Source of the DNA: Taishania pollutisoli | GTDB lineage: Bacteria; Bacteroidota; Bacteroidia; Flavobacteriales_D; Crocinitomicaceae | Direction of reading: 5' to 3' | DNA: 64,000 nucleotides | NCBI RefSeq assembly: GCF_014518315.1 | Contig: NZ_JACVEL010000001.1 | Coordinates: 124,001-188,000 of the forward strand | Shown here: one piece after another, positions 17,732 to 25,354 of the stretch | Position numbering within the stretch: the stretch's first letter is position 1 | Layout: every line of letters starts with the position of its first letter | The notes under the pieces: generated by a model | Database searches by the model: none | The model's input: the letters and a program-made list of their open reading frames with translations, nothing else | Told to the model about the DNA's origin: nothing | Program-made: the position numbers and the translations under genes

Positions 17732-19201
17732 TTATTTAGATTCTTCTTTTGGTAAATAGTGCAAAATAACACGTGCATCTTTTGTCAGGTACTTTTTAGC
17801 TACACGCTGAATATCCTCACGTGTTACTTTCATGTATTTATCCAGCTCCTGGTTGATGTAGTTTGCACTTCCGTGGTAGACGTGCGCATCTGCCAATCCT
17901 TCGCTGATCCCTGCAATCGTGGAGTAAGAAGAAACGGATTGATTTTCGAACTGATTACGCACTTTTTCAAATTCTTCCTGGGAAATCAGTTCATTTTGTA
18001 TTTTTTCGATTTGCGCATCAAATTCTGTCTGAATGTCGTCCAGTTTTACATCTTTAGAAGCAATTGCGGCAAAAATTCCAACTCCGGCATCTTCCAATCC
18101 GTATCCGAATGAGAAGGCCATTGTAGCTAATTGTTTACGTTCTACCACTTCTTTGTTGATACGTGAACTGGATCCTCCGGAAAGTACCGCGTTCATCAAT
18201 TCCAACGCGTAAATATCTTCGTTTGTCTGCTCAGGGAACACATATCCTACGAACAATGCCGGCAACTGAATGTTATCGTAAACAACTTCTTTGATGACAG
18301 TTGTCGGTTTTTCTGTCGGTTTACCGGGACGGTTAATTGTGGTCGGCTTTTTCGTATATTCTGCAATGACAGCTTTCGCCTTTCCATTTTTTGAGTTAAA
18401 GAAATCTTTGTCGAAAATCGCTTTTTCTACATTGTACTTCGCTGAAAAATCTTTATCCGACAGAATCAGGTAATCGCGGTATAAGTTGATCGCCTGTCCT
18501 TTCGGAATGCTGTTGAAGTATTTATCGATCCATTTTTTTGTTTGTTCAATATCAATATCTCCTGCAATAGACAACGTTGCATTGGACGGAACATAGAATG
18601 TATGGTAGAAATCAACATAGTCTTCTTCCTGTGCCGCATCCAGGTGCTCCATGCTTCCGATTGGCTGCCAGTTGTACGGGTGATTCGGGAACAGGCGCTT
18701 GAACAATTCCGTAAAGAAGGTAGCATACGGCTGGTTGTCAATTCGCTGACGTTTTTCTTCTTTTACAACACTTCTTTGTGTTTCGATCCCGATGCTGTCT
18801 ACTTTTGCATGCAACATTCGCTCTGATTCCAACCACAAAGCGAGTTCTAATTGGTTAGACGGTAACAATTCAAAGTAAAACGTCCGGTCCATGGATGTAT
18901 TCGCATTCAGCGCTCCTCCGTTTTTCTCTACATAATTGTCGTAATCTCCACGTTTGATATTCTCGGAACCTTCAAACAACAAATGCTCAAAAAAGTGTGC
19001 AAATCCCGTTCTGTCCGGCTTTTCATTTTTTGAACCAACATGATACAATACCGAAACAGCAACAATCGGTGTTGATTTTTCCTGGTGTAAAATCACATGA
19101 ATGCCATTTGGTAAATCATATTCAACAAACTCAATCTTTTGCTGAGCCATTGAACTGAAAGAAAAGAAGCCAACAAAAGCTCCTACTATTAGTTTTTTCA
19201 T
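17732..19201 (-). CDS. M16-family zinc peptidase, catalytic subunit
   Basis: A 489-residue secreted metallopeptidase with a signal peptide (residues 1-20, SSMAQ-QK). The inverted zinc motif is His69-Phe-Phe-Glu72-His73 in GFAHFFEHLLFEG, and the third ligand is a glutamate in RSVVKEEKRQ (148 or 149). A C-terminal M16 domain includes the substrate-binding R/Y-type region near SYSTIAG. The family cleaves small peptides inside a closing chamber. It is the first gene of a two-gene operon with the non-catalytic partner at 15643-17721, so the working enzyme is probably the heterodimer. Confidence 0.92.
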   Translation of the reverse strand: MKKLIVGAFVGFFSFSSMAQQKIEFVEYDLPNGIHVILHQEKSTPIVAVSVLYHVGSKNEKPDRTGFAHFFEHLLFEGSENIKRGDYDNYVEKNGGALNANTSMDRTFYFELLPSNQLELALWLESERMLHAKVDSIGIETQRSVVKEEKRQRIDNQPYATFFTELFKRLFPNHPYNWQPIGSMEHLDAAQEEDYVDFYHTFYVPSNATLSIAGDIDIEQTKKWIDKYFNSIPKGQAINLYRDYLILSDKDFSAKYNVEKAIFDKDFFNSKNGKAKAVIAEYTKKPTTINRPGKPTEKPTTVIKEVVYDNIQLPALFVGYVFPEQTNEDIYALELMNAVLSGGSSSRINKEVVERKQLATMAFSFGYGLEDAGVGIFAAIASKDVKLDDIQTEFDAQIEKIQNELISQEEFEKVRNQFENQSVSSYSTIAGISEGLADAHVYHGSANYINQELDKYMKVTREDIQRVAKKYLTKDARVILHYLPKEESK

Positions 19202-19309
19202 TCTGACTGTTTTTTTTACAAATTAAATCAAACTTTCCGAAATAGGGACATGATTGGGATTAATGGTTGTAATTATTGTTGAACGGTTTTAGTCCCGGGA
19301 TTCGGCACC

Positions 19310-19342
19310 AAATGAACAGGTTTACATACGAAATGAACAGGT
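19310..19342. repeat. two 12-bp direct repeats, 21 bp apart
   Basis: AAATGAACAGGT occurs at 19310-19321 and again at 19331-19342. The 21-base start-to-start spacing is two helical turns, so a protein could bind both on one DNA face. They lie 110-140 bases upstream of the M16 operon start. An operator role is speculative. Confidence 0.4.
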
Positions 19343-19380
19343 ATAAAATAGAAAGACTGCGTCCTTCAACGCAGTCTTTC
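19343..19380 (-). terminator. rho-independent terminator
   Basis: GAAAGACTGCGT (19351-19362) pairs perfectly with ACGCAGTCTTTC (19369-19380), with a 6-base loop. The minus strand continues TATTTTATAC. It probably ends the leftward transcript carrying the DUF4382-like lipoprotein before the M16 operon begins. Confidence 0.7.
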
Positions 19381-19612
19381 TATCATGATGTGGTTTTTAG
19401 TTGTAAAATGTAGACGGATTTAATGTCTTTGACTTTTGATTGTTATCAAGGTGTCTTGTTGGTTCATATAAACACAACTTTTTTGCCAAACAATAAAAAC
19501 CACCAAAAAAAATACAACACACTGATAACAAGTTAATTAAAAATAAAAGGAATTAGCGCGTATGGATTCTTTTCATTCAAAATGAATCCGTCGTTTTCAA
19601 ATTGAAAACAAT

Positions 19613-20155
19613 TTAAGGTTGTTGTGTCAACGAATCGACCCGGATCGACGGGTCAAAAACCAGCTCAGGTAAATGGATCGCCGCAGAATCCGCTTTGATT
19701 GCCAGTCTCAGGTCATACAACTTACCCGATTCCACGCTTTTGTTCAGGCTGACTTTGATTCCTGCCAGCGCAGCTGTGGACATGTTCATACTGAGGGTAT
19801 CATTTGCCTGTGTAATCACTGAATTGCCAGTTGCTCCAAATGTAAAGCGCACCTGCAACAAGGTTTGAATATCTTCGATGCCTGTCTGCACCATAATTAC
19901 CGTATCCCTCTGATCATTATACAAGTCGGAAAGGTCGTACACACCTGCGGCAATATCCAGTTTAATCCACTCGGATTTTGATTTTTTCGTTGCATAGTTC
20001 AACCAGATCTCCTGAACATTCACAGACGTATTCAGGTGCTGGGTTTTATCTGCTGTAATTGCAATTTCCAACGAAGCGGAAGGATCTTTTTTACACGCAA
20101 TTAATGTTGCCATCAACATTCCTGCAAGTATTCCTGGGTGAACTTTATTTCTCAT
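19613..20155 (-). CDS. DUF4382-like lipoprotein
   Basis: A 180-residue lipoprotein. The lipobox LIAC places the lipidated cysteine at residue 21, after a short hydrophobic signal; KKDPS follows. The mature part resembles the DUF4382 fold: a V-x-V-x-E-I-W-L-N-Y strand, a WIKLD strand, and a GVYDLSDLYN turn (about 45-80), as in carboxypeptidase-regulatory-like beta-sandwich proteins of Bacteroidota. The function is unknown. It lies 58 bases downstream of the leftward aminotransferase gene and may share its transcript. The family assignment rests on motif recall, not a search. Confidence 0.7.
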   Translation of the reverse strand: MRNKVHPGILAGMLMATLIACKKDPSASLEIAITADKTQHLNTSVNVQEIWLNYATKKSKSEWIKLDIAAGVYDLSDLYNDQRDTVIMVQTGIEDIQTLLQVRFTFGATGNSVITQANDTLSMNMSTAALAGIKVSLNKSVESGKLYDLRLAIKADSAAIHLPELVFDPSIRVDSLTQQP

Positions 20156-20212
20156 TATTCATTGCATCAAGGTACTGGTAAAGGTAGAATTATTTACAGA
20201 ACCAGCCAAATG

Positions 20213-21418
20213 TTATCCCATCACTGCCCGGTATCCTTCTTTTACTGCCTGGATTACGGTTGCAACCTGTTCGTCTGTCAGATCAAAATAAACCGGCAGT
20301 GAAATCTCATTGGCATATTTATTCCATGTCTCAGGGTAATCTCCTATTTTATAACCACGTTTTTTGTATGCCGTTAAGATTGGAAGCGGTTGAAAATGGA
20401 CATTAACAGACACATCTCTATCGAAAATTTCCTGCATAATCGCATCCCGCTGCGCTTCCGTCGCTCCTTTGATTCGCAACAGGTATAAATGGTAACACGT
20501 CTCCTTGTGTTTGTCTTTATACTTAGGAGTAATCGCCCATTCTTCCACACTAAAAGCAGTATCGTATAAGTCAAAAATATGCTTTCTTCTGTCCAGGTTC
20601 TCCTGGTACCGGTCCAGTTCTACCAGACCAATCGCCGCCTGCAAATCTGTCATGTTACACTTAAAACCGGGATCTTCTACGTCGTAACGCCAATTTCCTT
20701 TTTGCGTTTTGGCCAATGCATCTTTCGACTGACCGTGAAGAATCAGTGTACAAAAATGTTTGTAGATTGCATCGTGATCAAATGGTTGCGGGAGATTAAA
20801 ACAGATTGCTCCTCCTTCCGCAGTAGTGAGGTTTTTGACCGCATGAAATGAAAACGTGCTGATATCTGCCAGGGCCCCGCTTCTTTTTTCGTTCATCGTT
20901 GCACCGAAACTGTGTGCAGCATCGGAGATCAATAAGATTCTCCCCAATTGTTCCTGCTGTTCTGAAGAAGCCACAAACAGGTTTCGTTTTTCATCGATAA
21001 CCCTGTACAATTTATCATAATCACAGGGGTAACCTGCAATATCAACTGCGATAATTGCCTTTGTTTTGGCAGTTATTGCAGCTTTTACCTTTTCGGCATT
21101 GATATTAAAATCTTCCGCATTTAAGTCAACCATTACCGGATTTGCTCCTGCATGGATGATTACATTGGCACTGGCACAGTACGTGTATGCCGGCAAAATG
21201 ACTTCATCTCCTGCTTTGATTCCCCACCAATGCAACAGTACCTGCATTCCCATTGTCCAGGAATTTACCGCTACGGTTGTCTGGCAACCACAGTATTCTG
21301 AAATTCGCTTTTCAAAGTTCTTTGTTCGCGGGCCGGTGGTGATCCATCCGCTTTGCAATGCTGCTGTTACTTCATCGATTACTTTCTGATCGATACGTGG
21401 GGGTGAAAAAGGAATCAT
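20213..21418 (-). CDS. DegT/DnrJ/EryC1/StrS-family PLP-dependent aminotransferase
   Basis: A 401-residue fold-type I aminotransferase. The pyridoxal phosphate lysine is Lys195 in STFSFHAVKNLTTAEGG, the pyridine-nitrogen aspartate is Asp166 in ISDAAHSFGA, and the N-terminus has the usual LQSGWITTGPRTKNFE. These enzymes aminate keto-sugars in surface polysaccharide or nucleotide-sugar pathways using glutamate. Here no glycosyltransferase, epimerase or polymerase gene is nearby, so the pathway cannot be assigned from context. It is divergent from a Crp-family regulator 64 bases away; its own promoter may be the TAACTTCG box near 21438-21445 (minus strand). Confidence 0.9.
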   Translation of the reverse strand: MIPFSPPRIDQKVIDEVTAALQSGWITTGPRTKNFEKRISEYCGCQTTVAVNSWTMGMQVLLHWWGIKAGDEVILPAYTYCASANVIIHAGANPVMVDLNAEDFNINAEKVKAAITAKTKAIIAVDIAGYPCDYDKLYRVIDEKRNLFVASSEQQEQLGRILLISDAAHSFGATMNEKRSGALADISTFSFHAVKNLTTAEGGAICFNLPQPFDHDAIYKHFCTLILHGQSKDALAKTQKGNWRYDVEDPGFKCNMTDLQAAIGLVELDRYQENLDRRKHIFDLYDTAFSVEEWAITPKYKDKHKETCYHLYLLRIKGATEAQRDAIMQEIFDRDVSVNVHFQPLPILTAYKKRGYKIGDYPETWNKYANEISLPVYFDLTDEQVATVIQAVKEGYRAVMG

Positions 21419-21482
21419 ATATTTTAATTGATTGTTGCGAAGTTAGTAATTTTACATTCAGAAAACAGCGAAAAGAATAAAT

Positions 21483-22064
21483 ATGACGGAGCTTGAAAAA
21501 ACAATTGAGTTGTACTTCGGTGAACTTGAACAGGCTGAACTCACTACAATTACTTCTTTGTTTGAAAAAGAAACGATTTCCAAAGGTGATTACTTTTTAA
21601 AGACAGGTAAACGATGTGAAAAATTGAGCTTTGTACAGCAGGGATTACTGCGGATTTATGTAGAAACGGAAAAGAAAGAAGTAACACAATGGATTTCCAC
21701 AAGCAATTCGTTTGTCACAGACCTCTCCGACTTTCTCTTTGACACCCCGGCACGCTGGACGATCCAGGCATTAACCGACACCACTCTTTTTACTTTGCAG
21801 AAAAAGAATTACCAGGCATTGGAAACATTGGTTCCGAAATGGCAGGTGCTTGAAAAATTATTCATTGCCCGGTGTTTCACCATTATGGAAGATCGGATTT
21901 TTTCGCATTTGTCCATGACTGCAGAGGAACGTTACGCATCTTTCTTTGAAGCAAATAAAGAGTTATTTAACCAGGTTCCATTGCAATACATTGCTTCTCT
22001 GTTGGGAATGACACCTGAGACGTTCAGCCGGATCAGAAATAAAATGACAACATTGAATTCTTGA
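21483..22064 (+). CDS. Crp/Fnr-family transcriptional regulator
   Basis: A 193-residue regulator. A cyclic-nucleotide-binding-type beta-roll spans about residues 20-115 (KGDYFLKTGKRCEKLSFVQQGLLRIYVE). A C-terminal helix-turn-helix lies at about 155-190 (LQYIASLLGMTPETFSRIRNKM). The canonical PRSA-like cAMP contact residues are not obvious, so cAMP binding is doubtful; many Bacteroidota members of this group have unknown effectors. The next rightward gene, an SRPBCC protein, starts 61 bases on and may be a target. The divergent aminotransferase could also be one. Confidence 0.88.
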   Translation: MTELEKTIELYFGELEQAELTTITSLFEKETISKGDYFLKTGKRCEKLSFVQQGLLRIYVETEKKEVTQWISTSNSFVTDLSDFLFDTPARWTIQALTDTTLFTLQKKNYQALETLVPKWQVLEKLFIARCFTIMEDRIFSHLSMTAEERYASFFEANKELFNQVPLQYIASLLGMTPETFSRIRNKMTTLNS

Positions 22065-22096
22065 TTTTTATCAAGTGGTAATCGGCTTGTTGTTGT

Positions 22097-22104
22097 GAAC
22101 TTTG
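22097..22104 (+). promoter_or_regulatory. possible -7 box for the SRPBCC gene
   Basis: GAACTTTG matches seven of eight positions of TAnnTTTG, 22 bases upstream of the ATG at 22126, with TTG words 10-18 bases further upstream. Confidence 0.35.
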
Positions 22105-22125
22105 CCGTATTAAAATTAAACAACA

Positions 22126-22566
22126 ATGAAAAAAGAAATTACCACATCCATTATTATTCATGCCGGTATTGAACACGTATGGTCGGCGCTGACTGATTTT
22201 GCAAGTTTTCCGAACTGGAACCCGTTCATTACTTCTATCAACGGAAAGGCTGAAGAAGGAGCCCGTATCACGGTGCGCATCCATCCACCTCAATCAAAAC
22301 CAATGACTTTTAAGCCTGTCGTTCTTTCATGCCTGGCACATAAAGAATTGAGATGGAAAGGAAAACTACTGGTGGGTGGATTATTTGACGGTGAACACAT
22401 CTTTGAATTATCAGAAAATACAGCTGGTACGACGTTATTTATACAACGGGAACTGTTTTCCGGAATCTTAGTGGGAATGATGAACCTGGAGAACACACGA
22501 AAAGGATTCGAGGCAATGAACCGGCAGCTGAAAGCCTTGGTTGAAAAAAGCGGATCAGCGTTTTGA
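22126..22566 (+). CDS. SRPBCC (START/Bet v 1-like) domain protein
   Basis: A 146-residue soluble protein with the SRPBCC pattern: ITTSIIIHAGIEHVWSALTDFASFPNWNPFI at the N-terminus, a central MTFKPVVLSCLAHKELRWKG strand pair, and a C-terminal amphipathic helix (GFEAMNRQLKALVEK). The fold makes a hydrophobic cavity for a small ligand; the ligand is unknown. Its last 12 bases overlap the convergent tadA gene. The Crp-type regulator directly upstream suggests possible co-regulation. Confidence 0.82.
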   Translation: MKKEITTSIIIHAGIEHVWSALTDFASFPNWNPFITSINGKAEEGARITVRIHPPQSKPMTFKPVVLSCLAHKELRWKGKLLVGGLFDGEHIFELSENTAGTTLFIQRELFSGILVGMMNLENTRKGFEAMNRQLKALVEKSGSAF

Positions 22567-22995
22567 TTTGAAGAACGTTCGGATTAATTCTCCACATTCC
22601 TCCTCCAGTAATCCTCCTTCGATTTTTGTTTTGGGGTGATAGATTCCCGCATACCTTCCCGCACCTCTCTTTTCGTCTTTTGCCCCAAACACAATGCGGT
22701 CGATTTGCGACCAATACAAGGCGCCTCCGCACATGACACACGGTTCAAGGGTTACGTACAAGGTGCAGCCGCCCAGGTATTTTCCTCCGATGTGTCCCGA
22801 TGCCGATGTAATGGCCTGCATTTCTGCGTGAGCTGTTGTATCGTTCAGGCATTCTGTAAGATTATGGGTACGCGCAATGATCTGTTGATTAGCAACAATC
22901 ACCGCTCCGACAGGTATTTCGTCTTTTTCAAGTGCTTTATGCGCCTCCAACAGCGCTTGTTTCATATAGTACTCATCGTTATATGGCGAAATCAT
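22555..22995 (-). CDS. tadA: tRNA-specific adenosine deaminase (TadA-like nucleoside deaminase)
   Basis: A 146-residue zinc deaminase. The catalytic motif is His56-Ala-Glu58 in TAHAEMQAI, and the zinc cysteines are Cys86 and Cys89 in LEPCVMCGGAL. The pattern and length (YMKQALLEAHKA, EIPVGAVIV) match TadA, which converts A34 to inosine in tRNA-Arg(ACG). A guanine or other nucleoside deaminase is a less likely alternative. I use the ATG at 22995; a TTG 21 bases upstream would add seven residues with no family support. The 3' end overlaps the convergent SRPBCC gene by 12 bases. Confidence 0.88.
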   Translation of the reverse strand: MISPYNDEYYMKQALLEAHKALEKDEIPVGAVIVANQQIIARTHNLTECLNDTTAHAEMQAITSASGHIGGKYLGGCTLYVTLEPCVMCGGALYWSQIDRIVFGAKDEKRGAGRYAGIYHPKTKIEGGLLEEECGELIRTFFKSKR

Positions 22996-23073
22996 AGCGT
23001 CTTGTTTGAATAACAAATTTAAACAAAGAAGCGGGATTGAGTCATCTTTAATTTATATTTGTTAGCAGTTATC

Positions 23074-23081
23074 TACCTTTG
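23074..23081 (+). promoter_or_regulatory. -7 promoter box for the DUF1304 gene
   Basis: TACCTTTG, an exact TAnnTTTG match, 21 bases upstream of the ATG at 23103. A TTTG word sits at 23058-23061, closer than the usual -33 spacing. Confidence 0.55.
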
Positions 23082-23102
23082 TTAAACATAATACAGTAAC
23101 AT

Positions 23103-23465
23103 ATGGAAATTGTATCAAAAGTATTAATCGGTCTCGTAGCATTTGAGCATTTATATATTCTATATTTTGAAATGTTTGCCTGGGAAACGATTGGGAAGAG
23201 AACATTCAAAACACTTCCTGAACATTTGTTTGCTCCGACCAAAGGGCTGGCGGCCAACCAGGGACTATACAACGGCTTCCTGGCAGCAGGACTGATCTGG
23301 TCTTTTTTTATCCGTGACGAACGCTGGGCGGACAATATTGCGGCTTTCTTTTTATCCTGTGTCATTATTGCGGGTGTATACGGAGCACTATCTGCTTCAA
23401 AGAAAATTTTCCTCACACAAGCATGTCCTGCCATTGCAGCATTGATTGTTTTACTGTTGAAATAA
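23103..23465 (+). CDS. DUF1304 family small membrane protein
   Basis: A 120-residue inner-membrane protein with about four transmembrane helices. The N-terminal pattern (ALVAFEHLYILYFEMF-like), the LAANQGLYNGFLAAGL block and the mid-protein GVYGALSASKKI turn are hallmarks of DUF1304. The family has no established function. It is followed 23 bases later by another membrane-anchored protein gene and both may share the promoter at 23074. Confidence 0.85.
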   Translation: MEIVSKVLIGLVAFEHLYILYFEMFAWETIGKRTFKTLPEHLFAPTKGLAANQGLYNGFLAAGLIWSFFIRDERWADNIAAFFLSCVIIAGVYGALSASKKIFLTQACPAIAALIVLLLK

Positions 23466-23488
23466 TCTAATCCTTTTCTTCTGATTCC

Positions 23489-24778
23489 GTGCAAAAATTA
23501 CTGACACTTCTTTTTTCATTTATTACAGGAATTTTTCTCTTGTTTTTTTTGTGGGTAAGTTATTCACTTGTTACGATTTTTGTCGTACAACCGGATAATA
23601 ACCACGTTCCGTATTTAGTTCCAGAACATGCAAAACTGGTTGTCAACATTAATGGACAGGAAGCATTTGATGAGCTGTTACAACACCTGTTGCTCGAAGG
23701 TAAAGGAGATAAATTTATCCGGAAAATAAAGGAACTCGCTCGTGGAAACCGCTTTGAAAAAGAATACGGGATCAATTGGGCTCGACCTGTTTCATATTTT
23801 GAATCAACTTATCGCGACCAACCGGTCAGGGGATTTGTGGTTCACATTTCAAATGCTTCAGCCTGGAATAAAAACATTAATATGTTCCTGGGGAGTACAA
23901 GCGTTGCCAAAAGTGATAAAAACTATGGAATGGTTGTTCAATCAAAAACCTTATCGAAAGAAGAATTGTACCAGTTTATTGAAACCTGCAAACAAGGGTC
24001 CGGTAAATTCGTAAAGCCTGCTGATACCAATCCATTGATTACTGTTCACCACACATCGGCGGGAAAAACTTCTGACATTCGTTTTTCTGCAGAGAACAAT
24101 GTCTTGCAGACAGATGGAATTATTCACCACGACGGTACATTGAAGCCCGGAACATTGAATTTTGTATTAACTCCGGCCGACCTGCATTTTACCAGTGATT
24201 TGATTACAGCAGAATTAAATGATACGCTAAACAAGTTGATCGGATCAAACCTGCATTTTTCAGGAATTAGTATGAATTACCGGGGAACTACACTTTCGGA
24301 AGCGAACGGAACGATTACCCCGCTTCCCGACGCAGATCTCGTTCTTGGTTTTGAACAAGCAACAACAATACAACAACTGGTTGAACACATTCCCAATGCT
24401 GTGTGGAAGGAAACAGCTACATCGATTCAAGTTGGCAAACAGGTTTATTTTGTGAATCAGCTGAATGAAAAGACAATTTTCTTAGGCACTAATAAACATG
24501 CCGAAATCAATGAAAACCGGCAATCAATCGGTTTAATTCTCTCCGGTTCATTACAGCCGCTTGTGACAATTCACGGAAGCCGGCTGATTTTATTTGCGCT
24601 TCGCATGAATCCTTCATTTTCGCTGGGAATGGACTTTATTCGTGAAACACAGATGTGCCTGATCACAATGACCCCGATGAATGCAACAACTTACCAGTTT
24701 ACAGGAGCCGTTACATTTAAAAATGAAAAGGATGCTCTGATCGGAATCCTTGAGTTGATGGCAAAACGCCAGCTTTAA
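23489..24778 (+). CDS. Membrane-anchored protein of unknown function
   Basis: A 429-residue protein that I do not recognise. A GTG start is the only one that keeps the whole N-terminal hydrophobic helix (about residues 5-32: LLTLLFSFITGIFLLFFLWV), which would anchor it with the rest outside the cytoplasm. The remainder is mixed alpha/beta with no cysteine clusters, metal motifs or repeats that I can see; a VNINGQEAFDELL segment comes directly after the anchor. It follows the DUF1304 gene by 23 bases and probably shares its transcript. Confidence 0.7.
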   Translation: MQKLLTLLFSFITGIFLLFFLWVSYSLVTIFVVQPDNNHVPYLVPEHAKLVVNINGQEAFDELLQHLLLEGKGDKFIRKIKELARGNRFEKEYGINWARPVSYFESTYRDQPVRGFVVHISNASAWNKNINMFLGSTSVAKSDKNYGMVVQSKTLSKEELYQFIETCKQGSGKFVKPADTNPLITVHHTSAGKTSDIRFSAENNVLQTDGIIHHDGTLKPGTLNFVLTPADLHFTSDLITAELNDTLNKLIGSNLHFSGISMNYRGTTLSEANGTITPLPDADLVLGFEQATTIQQLVEHIPNAVWKETATSIQVGKQVYFVNQLNEKTIFLGTNKHAEINENRQSIGLILSGSLQPLVTIHGSRLILFALRMNPSFSLGMDFIRETQMCLITMTPMNATTYQFTGAVTFKNEKDALIGILELMAKRQL

Positions 24779-24846
24779 ATTCCGATTGTTAATATCCAAA
24801 ACGAATTTTGTTATAAAAATCCGCCTTCCAATTAAAAAATAGATAT

Positions 24847-24854
24847 TACTTTTG
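24847..24854 (+). promoter_or_regulatory. -7 promoter box for the Cys-rich miniprotein
   Basis: TACTTTTG, an exact TAnnTTTG match, with its end 22 bases upstream of the ATG at 24877. This is good spacing for a short leader and supports the small gene being real. Confidence 0.55.
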
Positions 24855-24876
24855 TTTAAAATTAGTCTAAATAAGA

Positions 24877-25020
24877 ATGGTACTCAAAGAAAAAATGCAA
24901 CAGGAGCATCCACTTTTTATGTTTAGTTGCGGGGATAATTGCGGGTGTGCAAAGAAAAAAAATTGTTGTAAAAAGTACAAGAAGAAAGGAGTTCACTGCA
25001 AGAAGTGTCCCAAATTATAA
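24877..25020 (+). CDS. 47-residue Cys/Lys-rich miniprotein
   Basis: ATG at 24877 to TAA at 25020. The predicted peptide has seven cysteines in 47 residues (18, 22, 24, 30, 31, 41, 44) and about 14 lysines. The order is FSCGDNCGCAKKKNCC, then a KKYKKKG spacer, then HCKKCPKL at the C-terminus. The CxxxCxC and CxxC pairs suggest metal (zinc, copper or iron) binding, but no family function is known to me. A near-consensus promoter lies just upstream. It stands alone between an unknown membrane protein gene and a leftward aldehyde dehydrogenase. The composition is not what a random ORF would give. It might instead be a redox or nucleic-acid-binding peptide. Confidence 0.7.
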   Translation: MVLKEKMQQEHPLFMFSCGDNCGCAKKKNCCKKYKKKGVHCKKCPKL

Positions 25021-25354
25021 TACTGTACGATTTCACTCAATTCCCATTCATTTATTTACAGGGAACTTTTTAGTCTCCTCAGATCCTATTCTCACTTCTT
25101 TAATCCATCTACAAATTCACCGGCCAAATTACTTTCCTTCCCATCGTGTGTGTATTACGTATCTCACAGTTAACGTCTTGTTGCTAAAACGCTGGCTATT
25201 GACATTGCATTTGAAGGTATTTGCAGCCATCCCTTTGACATTCCTCTGCCTGATAGCTAAATTGTCATATCGCAATATTGCGATATGATGATATAACAAA
25301 AAAACAGGATGCAATTTCAATCACACCCCGCCTCCCTTGTATTATTTACTTGTA
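25021..25354. other. non-coding gap containing palindrome copy 1
   Basis: The 334 bases between the miniprotein stop and the aldehyde dehydrogenase stop hold the palindrome at 25265-25288. I see no other gene, RNA or repeat. A frame running from the miniprotein region to 25288 has no plausible protein character. Confidence 0.6.
25265..25288. repeat. palindromic repeat, copy 1 (perfect, 24 bp)
   Basis: The core ATATCGCAATATTGCGATAT is a perfect 20-base palindrome here extended by TC/GA arms to 24 bases. It lies between the miniprotein gene and the 3' end of the aldehyde dehydrogenase gene. Related copies occur at 31066, 34383 and 37646. Confidence 0.9.

Larger units (their letters stand above)
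19202..19612. other. non-coding gap with terminator and paired direct repeats
   Basis: This 411-base stretch separates the lipoprotein gene (ends at 19613) from the M16 operon (starts at 19201), all leftward. It holds a strong stem-loop at 19351-19380 and two identical 12-base words (AAATGAACAGGT) at 19310-19321 and 19331-19342. Short inverted repeats near 19565-19610 follow the lipoprotein stop. I see no RNA gene or convincing small ORF. Confidence 0.7.

Noticed and set aside
24947-25288. 113-codon frame after the membrane protein gene
   Set aside because: It overlaps the Cys-rich miniprotein in another frame and runs through the palindrome; composition looks random.
25265-25288. Palindrome as an att site or IS end
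   Set aside because: No integrase or transposase, no target duplication, and several copies at gene ends argue for an interspersed repeat instead.
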